Position numbers and translations under genes: made by a program
The notes under the pieces: generated by a model
Told to the model about the DNA's origin: nothing
The model's input: only the letters and a program-made list of their open reading frames with translations
Databases searched by the model: none
Assembly (NCBI GenBank): GCA_037179335.1
Contig: JAKZHN010000005.1
Span: 992,001 to 1,056,000 of the forward strand
Length of the DNA: 64,000 nt
Direction of reading: 5' to 3'
Source: Cyclaneusma minus
Taxonomy: Eukaryota; Ascomycota; Leotiomycetes; Marthamycetales; Marthamycetaceae
Part shown: in pieces, positions 36,831 to 49,007 of the stretch
Numbering within the stretch: the stretch's first letter is position 1
Layout: every line of letters starts with the position of its first letter

Positions 36831-39800
36831 ATTGTGCTTTTCAATAAAAAATATTATATTTAAAAATATAATATTAAATAAATATAATTTCAATACTATT
36901 TAAAAACTAAATTTGCTAGAAAAAGGCCTTTTTATAATTTTTAAAAAAAGGCTATTTATTTTATTGCCCTATAAAAATTAGTTGAAAAAGGCAAATACAA
37001 AAAAAAGCAATTTACCAAGCTATAAAATAAGCTATAAAATAAGCGTTTTATTGATATTTTTTATAAACTTGAAATTAATAGCTATAAAGGTGGCAAAACT
37101 TTTCATAATTAAATTAAATATTTTCTATATAGCTAAAAAGGCTATAATCTTTTTTTAATAAATTAAACAATAATGCAAAATATTATAATAATCGGCTTAA
37201 TAAAAAAATTAATTAAAAAAAAAGCCTATATAGCTAAGGATAGTATTAAAATTAGGAAAATCCTTTTAAAATTTCAAAAAAAATATAGTATATATTATTC
37301 AAAATTTTATTGGCATTGCTAGTAAAATTCCCTATTTTATTTAAATTGCAAATTCCGATACTATATTATATATATATTTTTGTTTAATTTTTTTAATTTT
37401 TAAAGCTATATTAGCGAAAAGCTATTAAAATAAAAAAAGGAAAATTATATTTAAATTAAATTGGCATTATATTAATAAGGGTTTAAAACGGGGAATATTT
37501 GCTTAAAAATATTTTATATATTTTATATTTAAAAATCAATTTATTTTTAAGCAAAAGAATTTATTGAAAAGGATTTTTGGGTAATTTTAATTAAAATAGT
37601 ATATATTTTAAAGGCTGTTATATTTGAAATCTTATTTTTAAAATATTTATATCATAAAGCCTATATATTATAAATTTTATAATTATAGCAACCAAATTAG
37701 TATTAGTATTTAAGCAATTATTCTTTATTATTATTTTTTATTTTATTGCTTTTTTTGCCAAAATTAAAAAGCTTAAAAATGCTTTAAATATTATTTTTTG
37801 TATTAATTTTTTCCTTTTTAAAAGCATTTTGATATATTATATTAAACATGCCGATTATTATAATATAGGGTATACCAATTGCTATAATATAAAATATACC
37901 AATTATTATAATATAAAAGGTATTGCCAATTATAGCTTAAAAGGCGCTAATTTTTAATATAATAAAAATTATTTAATTTGAAATCAAAATTAAAATAGCT
38001 GAAAAAATTAAAGCTAAGGCAATTAAAAAGGCAGAGCGGGAAAAATAATAGCGAAAAACTATTAAATAATGCTTTTTTTTATTGAAAATAGGCTTATTTG
38101 GGCCTAGCCAAAATTGATAAGCTGCATTTTATTATTACTTTTTAAAAAGAATTAAAATCCCTAATATTTCCTATTATTATAAGGATTGCAATATTGGTAA
38201 AATACAAAATTATATATTTAAATTTTTGCAAATTATAAAATGGAATTTTTAAATTAATATACTTTAATATAGCTGGCATTTTTTTTAAAATATTTATGGA
38301 AATATTTAATCACTAAAAAAAGTTAATAGCCAAATAAAAAAGATTTGGGCCTTTATTATAAAATTAAAAATTAAAGCATATTTTATTTTAATTGCCTGGC
38401 GTAAAAAATGGAATTGGAGATTAAAAATAAAATAAAAAAGGTAAAAATTAATAAAATAAAAAAACTGGTAAAAAAGATTATTTACTGGGCTTAAATTAAT
38501 AGTATAAAGCTTGGAAAAACTACTTTTTATTTTTTTAATAAAACGGGCTAGCTAAGAAAATAATTTAAATTGCAAAAGCAAACATCCGGACTATATTATA
38601 TAATATTAAGCTTTTAACTAAATTTTGATTTAAAATTGCTATAGCTAAGGTTTATTGCAAAAATAAAACTAATATTGGTCCGGAAATTAATAGCAAAATG
38701 GTTAATTTAAAAAAGGCTTGAATTAAAAAGCTTTTTAAATGGGAAAATATTAAAATTTAGGGCTGCAAAATTTGATTTTATATTAATAGATTTTTTTAAA
38801 AAAAAGGCCGCAAAAACAAGCTTTTGCCTATAGAAAAAAAATGTATATTTATAGAATATAATTTAAATATTATTAAATAATATAGGCTATATTATCCGGA
38901 CCTGGAATAAATCGCTATAAAATTTATTATTAAATAAAATAAGAAAATCCTTGGCGGGATTATAAATTTAAAGCTAAAAAATAATTTCTATAACTTCTAA
39001 GGCATTTTAAATAAATTTCCTAATTATTATTATATTAATAAGCTAATATTGGCAAAAACAAAAGGCCCGGAAATCCTTTTTTAATTAAAAAATATTTAAA
39101 AATAAGCCAATTAAAATTGTTAAACCAAAGGTAATAATTTTAGCTATTAATTAAAATAAATAAATAAAAGCAATATTTTATTTTAAATTAAATAATTTAA
39201 AATTTTAGCCAAAATAATTATTTTTTTAAAATTCCTATTATAAAAGTGCTAAAAAACACTATTAATATAATGAATATTTTTAAATAAAAATATATTAATA
39301 TTATAAATATAAATTTTAACAAAGCATTTTTAGCTATTTTTATTGCTTATAAACGGCTGCTATTTAAGGTTTTAAAAAAGCTTTTTGCAAAAATAATTGG
39401 CGGATAAAAACATTTAAAGCGCAATATTATTAAAGCTAGGATTTTATACAAAAACCGGTTTTTTAAAAGCTTTTATAGCAATTATAGCTAAGGATAAAAA
39501 TAATTTATATAAATTTGCTTTTTTTACTAAGAAATTCCTGGATATTTTTGTTTTAAAAATTTATAAAAAGGCTGTAAATAATCCCTTATATAAAAATAAC
39601 TGGAAAAAAGCTATTATAATAAAATTGAAAAATTTAATGGCTATTAATATTTAAATTAAAATAAATATACAAATGGTTTTTATTTTAATTTCTATTAAAT
39701 GGATATTTACTATTAAATTAAATTTAAATAGCGGTTTAAATAAATATAAAGCTTATTTAATAGCCCGCTGTTTTATTTAAATTTATAGAAAGATTTTTTT

Positions 39801-41310
39801 TAATATAGTTTTATTAATAGTCCGTATAAATATATTTTCTTTTTTTTTAGCTATTATAATTTGGTAAAATATAAAATGCCGCTACTTTAATATTAGCAAT
39901 GCTTTTATTAAGGCTGAATTTAAGGAATTAATATATTTAGCCTTTTTAAACAAAATAATTATTAAATCTGGCTATATTTTTCAATTAAATAAGAATTTAT
40001 ATAGCTTTAACCAAGCAATTAAAAATTGGAATTGCTTAATTAAATTTAAAATTATTAAGCTTAATTTAAAATAAAGCTTTAATAATTTTTGCTTTTTTAT
40101 TAATAAAAATAAAAACATAATTATTTTAATTTATATTAATAATATTATAATAGCTGCCAAATTAAATATAAATTTTAATAAGTTTTTTATTTTGCTATTT
40201 ATCAAATTTACTATTAAGGATTTGGGAAAAATTAAAAAAATCCTGGGCATATAAATTATGAGATAAATTATTAAAATTTTTATAAATTAATTAAAAATAA
40301 TATATTAATAATTTTTATATAAAATTTAAATTTCCTATAGGCAAAAAAAGGCTATATTTTATTTTTATAAATAATAGCAATGCAATAAATTCTATTAAAA
40401 ATAATTATAAAAAAATATTAAAGGAAATTAGGAAAGCTAATATATTTTATAATTTTAATAAAATTTAATATTTATTATACCGTAAAAAGGTTAATCTAAT
40501 TTAAAACTCATTTTTATAAGCAATATAATTTAGGGCTCAATTGGCTATTATATTATTTTAAAATTGTAATAAATTCAAAAATTTAATATAAATTAGAAAA
40601 AATAAAAAAGGGCAAATTAAAGGTTTATATAAAATAAAAAAGAATTAATATAAAAAATATTAGCGAATTTATAGCTATGCCTTTAAAAAGCCTAATATTA
40701 TAATTAAATTAAAAGTAAAAAAATACCTTTATATTTATTTATAAAGCTAAATATATAATAGCTATTGCAAATATTAAGCAAAAATAATAAATTGCTTAAA
40801 TGCTAAAATATATTAAATATAGCAAGCTAATAAAAAACAATTTTTATTACATAAATATAAAAAAACAATTAAAATACTATAGCTTTTATTAAAAATTTCT
40901 AATTTTATAAAAGGTTTAAATATATTAATATTGCTTATTATTTTATTAAAAAATTGGAAAATAATTGCAAGTAATAAATAATTTATATTAATATTTAAAA
41001 TATAATTGCAAATAAATTTATTAAAATATTGCAAAAGGTTTAATTTACTAAATTTAAAAAGCTATTAAAATTGGAGAATAAAGGTTTGGGGAAAAAAAAG
41101 CGCCGGGTATAATAAGCATTAAATATAAAAAAATTAAATTATAAAAGAGCGCTAATTTTAATATATTAAAATTGCTATATTATAATATATAATTAAATAA
41201 TATATAATACGTTATAAAATTTTATAATACAATATAAATTAGCTATAATATATTTTAAAAAGGAAAATATTAGGGTTTAAAAAAGCTATATTATTAAAGG
41301 TTAAAGGAAA

Positions 41311-41515
41311 TATTAAAATGCTTTTTTGGTAATTTAAATTAATTTTCTGCTAAAATATTTTAATTGTATATAGGAAATTATACCATTTTTATATATATAA
41401 GCGAGGGAGGAATGCATAATATTTTTAAGCTATAAAATAGCCTTTTTTCTTTAATATAATATATTTAAAAAATGTAGCCTATATTAGATTCAAATATAAA
41501 ATGCTTTATTTTTTA
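41311..41515 (+). repeat. Right LTR of outer copia element
   Basis: Partner of the repeat at about 28499-28710; contains AAGCGAGGGAGGAATGC at about 41401. Limits approximate. Confidence 0.65.
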
Positions 41516-41868
41516 GCATTTAAAAGGAAATTAGCTTAAGTAAACGAATTTTTTTATAATAGCAAAAATATATATATTATAAACCCCAATCGTATATTTC
41601 GCTAAATAAATATATCGGATAATAAATTAAATAAAAAAAAATGGTCGAAAGCGTAACGCGCGCTTTTAGCGCGCTATATATAATATAAAAATTGCGCGGG
41701 TGTAATGGATTTTATATAAGGATTGCTTAATAAATGCTTAGTAAATTATTGACTTTCCGCAAGCCGGAAAAATGGGTTAAACAACCCTACGTAAATCGGG
41801 ATTTCTGCGGGTAACCGGCAAATCGTTTTTCCCTGCACTGAATAGTCTTTGCCCTTTGGTCGAAAGCA

Positions 41869-43874
41869 GAGCTCAATCTCATCCACTTCCGAGCAAAGGT
41901 GCCACCGCCTTCACCGCCTCGAGAAACAACTCAGTAACTGCCTTAGTGCCAGAGATGAGTGACCGAATTAGTTCTTAGCCCCAAAAGCTAGAGTTGCTAG
42001 ACACGCTGATAAGCTGATTAGCTGAATGCAGAGCCCAGCTGTCCAAACACGTTACACGTCCCGGATGCAGGTTCCTGGCCGAGGCAGTTGGCTCAACGCT
42101 GAAACAAAACGCCTCATAAAAGAATAGAGGGATGGTTTGTTACCAATCGATTGCCAACCCACAATATCATGATATGATGACAGATGACATTTGCAGAAGG
42201 ACTAGCCAGTACCTTAAATTCCCACTTTGAATGTGAGAGCCGACTCACACCTCGTCGATCAACCACATTGCTGTCGACGAACCTCGTGGCTGCCAATCAT
42301 TGTCCTTAACCACCAGAACACATTAGCCACTGCCAAAATAAGGCACCGGCTTCCTCTCAAAACTGGCCACACAAGTCTCTCAAAGTCGAGCTCCATATGG
42401 CATGAGCTTACAAATATCTCGATCTACCTATAAATAGCCCCCCACCTAACCTCTTTTGAAAACCATACAGAAATCCTCACGAGGGAATTTTTCATGGGGA
42501 ACGCGATTGACGCGCGAGATATTGGCAAACTTCACGTAGTCAGTTTGGGATGAGCTCCGAATTTCGATTCCCAGGATTTGAGATCTCGGCATTCGTCAAA
42601 GTAGATCATTAGAACATGAAATTATACTACTGAATACCGTTTGTGAGCCCTGCTGTCGAGGAACATCTTCACTGCTAAGCATAGTACCTTATCACCACAT
42701 CGCAATAGGGACTTTCGAGTGACTTGAACAACCCAGCCACAAGTGACGGGCCCCAAGCCTCCAAATCCCCAGCCCTTGTGGCTATATAAAGAGCCTTCCA
42801 CCCCAGCTCTGAATACCATGCAAAGTAAGATGGCCGAGAAGTTGAAACGATACCATGGACATACGGCCGAGGATCAAGGTGCTGGCTAAGTGAACACAAG
42901 TTTTGCATCTGAGTCGAGTGTTAAGTGTTTCCATTCAGATCCCTCATTTCAACATCGGACATGAGAAGTTCATATGCCCGTACCTGTCGTGTGCTTCTCT
43001 TACCACCGCACCCCCATCTCCACCACCAACCATGCTCCTCACCGCCAGCCCACGTATCGTCTGTCAACTACCAGGACCACAACCCATTCACAGTTCACAC
43101 AGAGTCTGCGCTCACGTGCCCCATCAAGACAGTCTCCTGGTATATAAACAGCCCTTACCCACTTATCTTTCGAAACCATGGAAAGAAAACGACGTTGTTC
43201 TCATACTATGGAAAGACTGTAAGACAGTTTTGGGTCATCCCAAACCAAAGACCTCATCAATTCGCATGAAGTCCGCTCAGCTCAGTCACGAAACGTATCT
43301 CAGAGTCTCGCGCCCCTATCCCCGAATGCGAAATCAGAATTTCATAATCTCAAATACACCCTCGGCAAGATATACTTCCCGTCGGCTGCTTCAACAGCTG
43401 TCGAGCAAAGAACCCTACTGTCATTGTACAAAATATATTCTCAATGTCTAGGAAAGCAAAAGCACCAACGCCGCCGTGTGCATCGAGGCCCTATCCCTTA
43501 ATGCAGAATAGTGGGATGGATTTCTCTGGCACGCGCATACGTCGCCGAGGAGACGAGATGTGCATGACGTCTTGCAGATGCCGTAATACTCGAAGGTTGG
43601 GTTGTAGAAGGCTGGTCCAGGGCGTCTTTATATAGCATTCAAGGCTAGCTAGCTCTACTGCTCTAGCAAGACCAAGCGAAATGCCAAGATTATTGATACA
43701 ACAGCCGTCTGCTTTCACCCACCGCTGTAGTAACGTCCTACTGTCGACAGGCAAAACAGTCACCCCCGACACCACCTATGCAAAAAATATTACAATACTC
43801 TACACCCGTCTCCCCATCTACCAAACACCATCTATCCTAGCGGTCACCCACCATCAATGAACTCCCCCACCGCA
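41869..43874. other. Intergenic region right of the transposon island
   Basis: Normal base composition returns. Several TATA-like CTATAAATA/CTATATAAA sites occur (about 42429, 42781, 43140 and, on minus, 43632), but open frames downstream of them are short and unrecognised (for example 42903-43451 plus and 43491-43775 minus). No gene supported. Confidence 0.4.
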
Positions 43875-46800
43875 CTAACTCCTGCCCCTCTCACCCTTAG
43901 CGCCTCCCCTACCACGTCCCCTCCGCCTCCCACCTCGCCCCGCACCCCTCGAAGACCCCACGCCAGTCGGCGCCCCCGCACTCGCCCTCCTCTCCATCTC
44001 CTGCGCCCTCCTACTCTCCTGATCCCACCACTCCTCAAACGCCTGCTCCTCCTGAATTTCCTGCAGACTCCGCACCGTCTTCGCCTCTTCGATCCTCACG
44101 ATATCTTCCGTCTGCTGCGCCATGATATCTCGCATATCTACTTTTTGGAACTTTGGTGCTCCTGCTCGAGCCTGCGAAGGCATGTCTTCTTTGCTCTTCT
44201 CGGTCTCCCTCGCAGAGCCACTTGGCGGAGTAACTTTCCGCTCAGGTGCCGACAAAGGTGCTTTCGAGCCAGGTCCTTTCACCGTACTGCTCGAAATACT
44301 AAAAGGACTAGCCTGCACCGTAGGCTGCGCCTTAGCCCACGAAAGATTCTTCGTCAGCGGTGGCGTATCCTCCTTTGCCGCCTTTTGATGAAAATCTTGC
44401 AGCGACATCGTCAAGCTAGATTTCGCATTTCCTCTCGGCGGCTTCGGACCAGTTACTGGCTTCTTTCCACCCACGGGCGTTTTGGTCGCCGGGGTCGCAT
44501 TTCCATTACTAGCAGCACTAGCAGCACGTGGCTCGATGGGCGGGAATGTGAGCAGCGAAACTGCTGGTGATGAATTGCTCTTTGCTGTTGCGGCGGGACG
44601 AATCTTGGGCTGTACGAGGGTGAAGGGCGATGAGGATTGCGGGGCTGGTGAAAAGCTGGCTGGGGGAGCGGATGGGATGGGTCGGGATTTTGCGGGTTTT
44701 GGCTTCGGCTGGGGCTGTGAGCCGAGAGAGGGGAAGGCGGACGTTGAAGCGGCGGGTAAGGGACTTTCTACGGCTTTTCCCTTAGTAAAGCCCCACACAG
44801 GCTTTGCTACTGATTTCCCCGGTGGTGTGGGAGGATCAGAAGGTCTTAGGGTCGGTGATTTCGCAGCCAGTGAGTCTTCTTCCATGTCGAACATGAGATC
44901 CGTTCCAGAGTCTTTGGGTCTGATGACGGGGCTGAAAGGTGTGTTCTGTCTTGCTGCTCGGCGATCGAGTTTATCTTGAGAGGGCGACGAGGAGAGAATA
45001 TCGTCGGGGCTGCCGATGTGTGCTCGGAGAGTAGCGGAGTCCTCTAGACTGCCGATGCGGGCACGATATGATGAAGACATTTTGCTATCTTCGTCTTGGA
45101 GGCGAGCGCGGAATGCCATGTCGCGGACTCGCCGTTGACGTTCTTCGTCAATATCTTCTGCGAGGTGGGGATAGCGCTCGAGAAGCATTTGTTCGGAACG
45201 TCCGCTTTTGGCAATGGGGAGACAGGCAAGCTGGTTCTCTCTGACGACTTCATCAAGTTCCAGCATGAGGTCATCTTCGAGTTCGTCCAAGAGCCTGGTT
45301 ATCATCAGTCATGGCTTTCGGAGGAGATGAATCATGCAACTCACCGATTCTCGAGCATAGCTTCCAGTTGAAGGCACAGATACTCGAGGCCAGCATCTTT
45401 GAATGTGGATACAGAGAACGGCGAGATCGCATTCAGCAGCGGACAGACGTTTCGCATGTTGACTGGACTCTCATCAGTCGATATCAAACCATTGAAAGCC
45501 ACAGAACTTACCGAATCGGCCCAAGATATGTTGACAAATCTGGGAGAGGCGATCCAACATCAGCTCGTCAGCAACACTCATGACGTCCATCACGAGCTCA
45601 GAAAATTCATCGATATCCTCGGATACGATATCGTCGAAGAGTTCTGTGCCCACGTCTGCATAAATGTGACGCAGTACCAGCTCAAAGGTATCGGGAGCCA
45701 CATGCTTCAAGTCAACCCTAATGGGTTCATTGCTTTGCCGTCGACTCGCAAGCCATTGCCCTCCCGCACGACCATTGAACAAACCGTCGAAGAAGGGACA
45801 TCTCTGACACATCAAGGCACTGTGGACGGGCATCTCGCCTCCATCAAGCTCAACGATCGTGTCAGCGTCTTCGAAAAAACTCGAGTCTTTGATAGCCAGG
45901 CCCAAATCAACGTTCAATCGTCTTTCGGGACAACCCATCAGCCGCACGGCATCCTCGAGCTTGTTCATGCCCAATTTCGTTGCGATTTTCATCAATTCAG
46001 TCCTGACCTGTCGGTATCGGAAGGCTGAATCCGGAATGTGACGAGTATACTGCCATACATCCATGACAGTGTCTGTGTAGGCATAGAGAACAATATTGAC
46101 CAGCGTGAGGAAGTCGACCCCATTGAGAGTGATCTTGATCACACCTTCATCCTCCCAGGACACGGTGAGAACCTCGGAAATTGTGAAATGTCCGTGCTTG
46201 CGGTGCTCACTAAGAGCATGTCGAAGGACCGGACTACGCCCAGCAAGTGCGAATGCGTGGACAGGTATGCCAACATCGGATATTGTAGTGTAGACGATTG
46301 CGTTTCGACCTTCCCTTCTTGACACGTTCTGCATGTGAAGAGCTACTGCTCCTTCAAGATCAGCAGACACAAGGAATGCTTTTCTGATGACATCCACTGG
46401 ATTCGTCCCGGAAAACAATGAGTCGACTGGGTGCCGTGACTTGATATGGTTCCCAGGCTCAAGGCCCTGCAGACTGAGTAGCGGCAATATGTCATCCCAG
46501 ATCGTGCTTTCATCCACAAGGACCTGAGTCTTCGTGACATCGCAGTCCTTGCGAACCGCGACATACGAGCCCCAGACATTGCTCCTCACTGCTGTCACCT
46601 TCGTCAAACCAGGAATTCGCTGAAACTTGTAATCCTTCTTCCGGTAATCACCAGCTTCTGAAGCGATGTAGTCGCCGACCTTAGGTCTTTTGACACGACG
46701 CCAAACAGCCCCTGCCTGAGTACAAATGATGACGGAACCATTTTCTCCGACGGCAACGGATTTCACTCCATCCCAATTGCCTTTGCGCAAGGACCACACT

Positions 46801-48584
46801 TTCACGGGTTGAGACAGTGCCTCGCGGATCTTGGCTGGGTTTGTCGTAGACGTTGCTGCTGGACTTGGATCAAGTTTCTGGCTCACATTGACAGTAAAGA
46901 GATCACCACGGCTAGACAGTGCCGCTATTGTTTCCCCACCAGAAGTGATCGAGGAGATGTGAGTGGGCTCAGCATCATAGCGAGTAGTAGTTGTAGGGCC
47001 GCGGAGAAAGTAGTTGCTAAAGCCTTCTTGCAATGGAAATTTGATGACCTTATAGCCATAATTCGTGAACACGCGAACAGTATGGTTTGCCAAAAGACAT
47101 ACAGTTGCTCGGTTGATAGCGGATACCATCACGATTGAAGACGTAAATTGGGAAGCAGCAACTTTGCGAGGGGTGGTCTGCGCTTCGAGTGACCTTGAAT
47201 CAGAATCCATAAGACCTAGCTGTCCTTCGTTTTTACCCCAAGTATAAAGTGATGTTGAGGTGTGAGCAACGGAATGAATCGCAGATGCGGCGATCCCAAC
47301 TATTGCTTCGCTCTTCAAGCCTCCGAAGATTTGGCGCGGGACACTATTGACTGGCTCTTCGTCCTTCAACGGAGGCCTCGGCAGGGTGTAACCCAACTGG
47401 CCCCAGGTGTTGGTTCCCCAGGAGAAGATTTCACCGTCGTCGCTGATGCAGAGCGTATGGTTCTGGCCTAGCGCAACTGCACCAATCTTTTTCCCTGACA
47501 GTGCACCGCCCTCGATACAGACATAATTGAACCGTGTCTGCTCATCGCCAGTGCCTAGACGACCGCCCTGGCCGTAGCCACACATGTAGAGATTGGACTC
47601 AGGGTCTGTCGTCAAGATAGCACTGTGAAGCTTGGACAAAGCCACGTCCTGAATTTTTATGGGCAGGTTTCGAGTCAAAGAAGGAATATCGTCAATTGAC
47701 GTATATCCCGAGCTTTGGCTCACATCTTCGCCACTCGCAGCTCTCGCGAGGAGTTTCTCGCGATGGAAACGCTGGATCAGATGGTCGGGGCGCTTCAAAA
47801 CGATCTTTTCCGGATATTGGCGATCATCCTGGTCTCCAAAGCCAAGATTGAAGTTCTTGTTGCTACCAAACGCAAAAACTTCATCTCCATCAATGGTGTT
47901 CTGTCCAGCAGCTTGATCGCTAACAACCAGTCCCTCGTTATACACCGATGCATCGTCTTCATCCGAATCATTGTCAGGCCGGACCGGCTGGTGCTGCTGC
48001 AACGTCCGTCTGGCAATCGTGGCATTGTAGACATCAAATGGGCTATTGCCTTCGTGGTCCTTGACCTTAATCAGAGAACCGGCCCTCAGAACCGCAGCAC
48101 CGTGTCCTTTCGTATCTCCCAGATCCCTTTGCAGGATGGCTCTAGCCAGCATGGTGTTCCCGAAGTACAAAGCTCGGTGTAAAACCGTCCATCCACTCTC
48201 AAGGTCTTGGATGTACAAATCGATCGCGGGGTGCTGAATGAGAAGCAGCGCAAAGTCGATTGCGTTCGCGGACACGGCGCGGTGCAGGACAGTCAATCCC
48301 ATAGAATCCCGCGAGTTGACTTCAGCTCGAGACAGTTGCTGCATCTTGGAGTTCGTCGGTGTCGCAAGGTGTGCAGACGATTTACGACCCTTTCCAATCA
48401 TTCGTGGGGAGGTGCCATGGCCCGTACCTGGGCTCCCGACGGAGGAGCCCAGGTTCGACGTATGGACCGGCCCTGGGCCATGGTTTTTCGATGGATGTTG
48501 CGGCGCATGGCTGGCATTTGCCAACAAGGCGCGGAACCTGTCGACATCATGATCGATATAGTATTTCCAGAGAAGGTGACTCAT
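43875..48584 (-). CDS. Ankyrin/RCC1/BTB-domain protein (Btb1 / IBtk-like)
   Basis: Large regulator similar in domain order to fission yeast Btb1 and animal IBtk, which serve as Cullin-3 substrate adaptors; that role is inferred from family. Three minus-strand exons, 48584-45512, 45462-45345 and 45294-43875, give 1,536 residues, phases consistent. Residues about 83-155 form two ankyrin repeats (GLTVLHRAVSANAIDFALLL, GWTVLHRALYFGN). RCC1-type repeats run from about 236: VFAFGSNKNFNLGFGD, LYMCGYGQGGRLGTGD, IFSWGTNTWGQLGYT, LYTWGKNEGQLGL. A degenerate first BTB (VHAFALAGRSPVLRHAL) and a clear BTB/POZ (DTIVELDGGEMPVHSALM..FFDGLF) follow, the latter near 900-1020. The C-terminal 450 residues are Ser/Pro-rich, then a coiled helix (EEQAFEEWWDQESRRAQEM) and an RG-rich end. 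First M has a good upstream context; no earlier in-frame domain. Confidence 0.88.
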
Positions 48585-49007
48585 GTGTTGGTCGGTGGCG
48601 AAAGGAGAGAGCCTGGTTGCTTCGATCGCCTCGCTGTGACCTCTGCGGCGTCACGGCGTATTTAAAGGCGGGAAAAGCACAGGACGTCTCCTTGGAAATG
48701 GGGAAAGGGAAGAGCGTGGTCTGCTGGCACGTCGTCAGAGCAGTTGGGGCTTGCGGTAGGCTTCGAGAGCTTGGCGGGGCGATAAGCTCGAGAGGTTGAC
48801 AGCTGGCGGGGTTTTGCGATGCGGCGGCGGTTTGTCAATTCGGGGGACGGGTTTGCTGTCAAGTTGTTCGGTGGGCTGCTTGCGAATGGAGACAATGGAT
48901 TGCTGTCGACGGCTTTGTGAGAGCTTTGGTGGTTATTGTTCGCGTCGCCGTTGAAGTAAGTCGCGATGACGGCCGAGGCTAGGAAGCAGCCTTTGTGTGC
49001 CGACCAA
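48585..49007. other. Promoter side of the BTB gene
   Basis: Upstream region of the BTB gene; GC-normal, no supported gene. Confidence 0.4.

Larger units (their letters stand above)
28711..41310 (+). mobile_element. Outer Ty1/copia-type retrotransposon, interrupted and RIP-degraded
   Basis: Lies between the direct repeats at about 28499 and 41311. Subtracting the inner insertion (about 29493-36830) leaves roughly 5.5 kb including LTRs, a normal copia size. Plus-strand translation near 39680-40260 shows decayed reverse transcriptase in the usual order: KWIFTIK, KAYLIAR, FIKAEFKELIYLAF, LNKNLYSFNQA, then YINNIIIAA where active elements have YVDD. RNase H-like remains follow at about 40660-40900. 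Many stop codons; certainly inactive. Confidence 0.65.
27159..41868. mobile_element. RIP-degraded, AT-rich nested transposon island
   Basis: About 14.7 kb of very AT-rich sequence without intact genes. Its two ends are inverted copies of each other over about 140 bp (27159-27297 and 41723-41868): both have TGCTTTCGACYAAARGGCAAAG, then GCAGGGAAAAAC, then TAGGGTTGTTTAACC. Differences between copies are mainly C/T and G/A, as RIP produces. They may be terminal inverted repeats of an outer DNA transposon that received the copia elements, or two separate insertions in opposite orientation. The interior has dense stops in every frame. Confidence 0.6.

Noticed and set aside
27159..41868. Mitochondrial insertion or centromere as the cause of the AT-rich island
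   Set aside because: Decayed copia reverse transcriptase frames and LTR pairs with transition bias explain the composition as RIP-mutated transposons. A centromeric location cannot be excluded from 15 kb alone, but nothing specific supports it.
42903..43451. 182-codon plus ORF near TATA-like sites
   Set aside because: Composition is low-complexity Pro/Ser/His, it overlaps other frames of similar length, and no family resemblance was seen.
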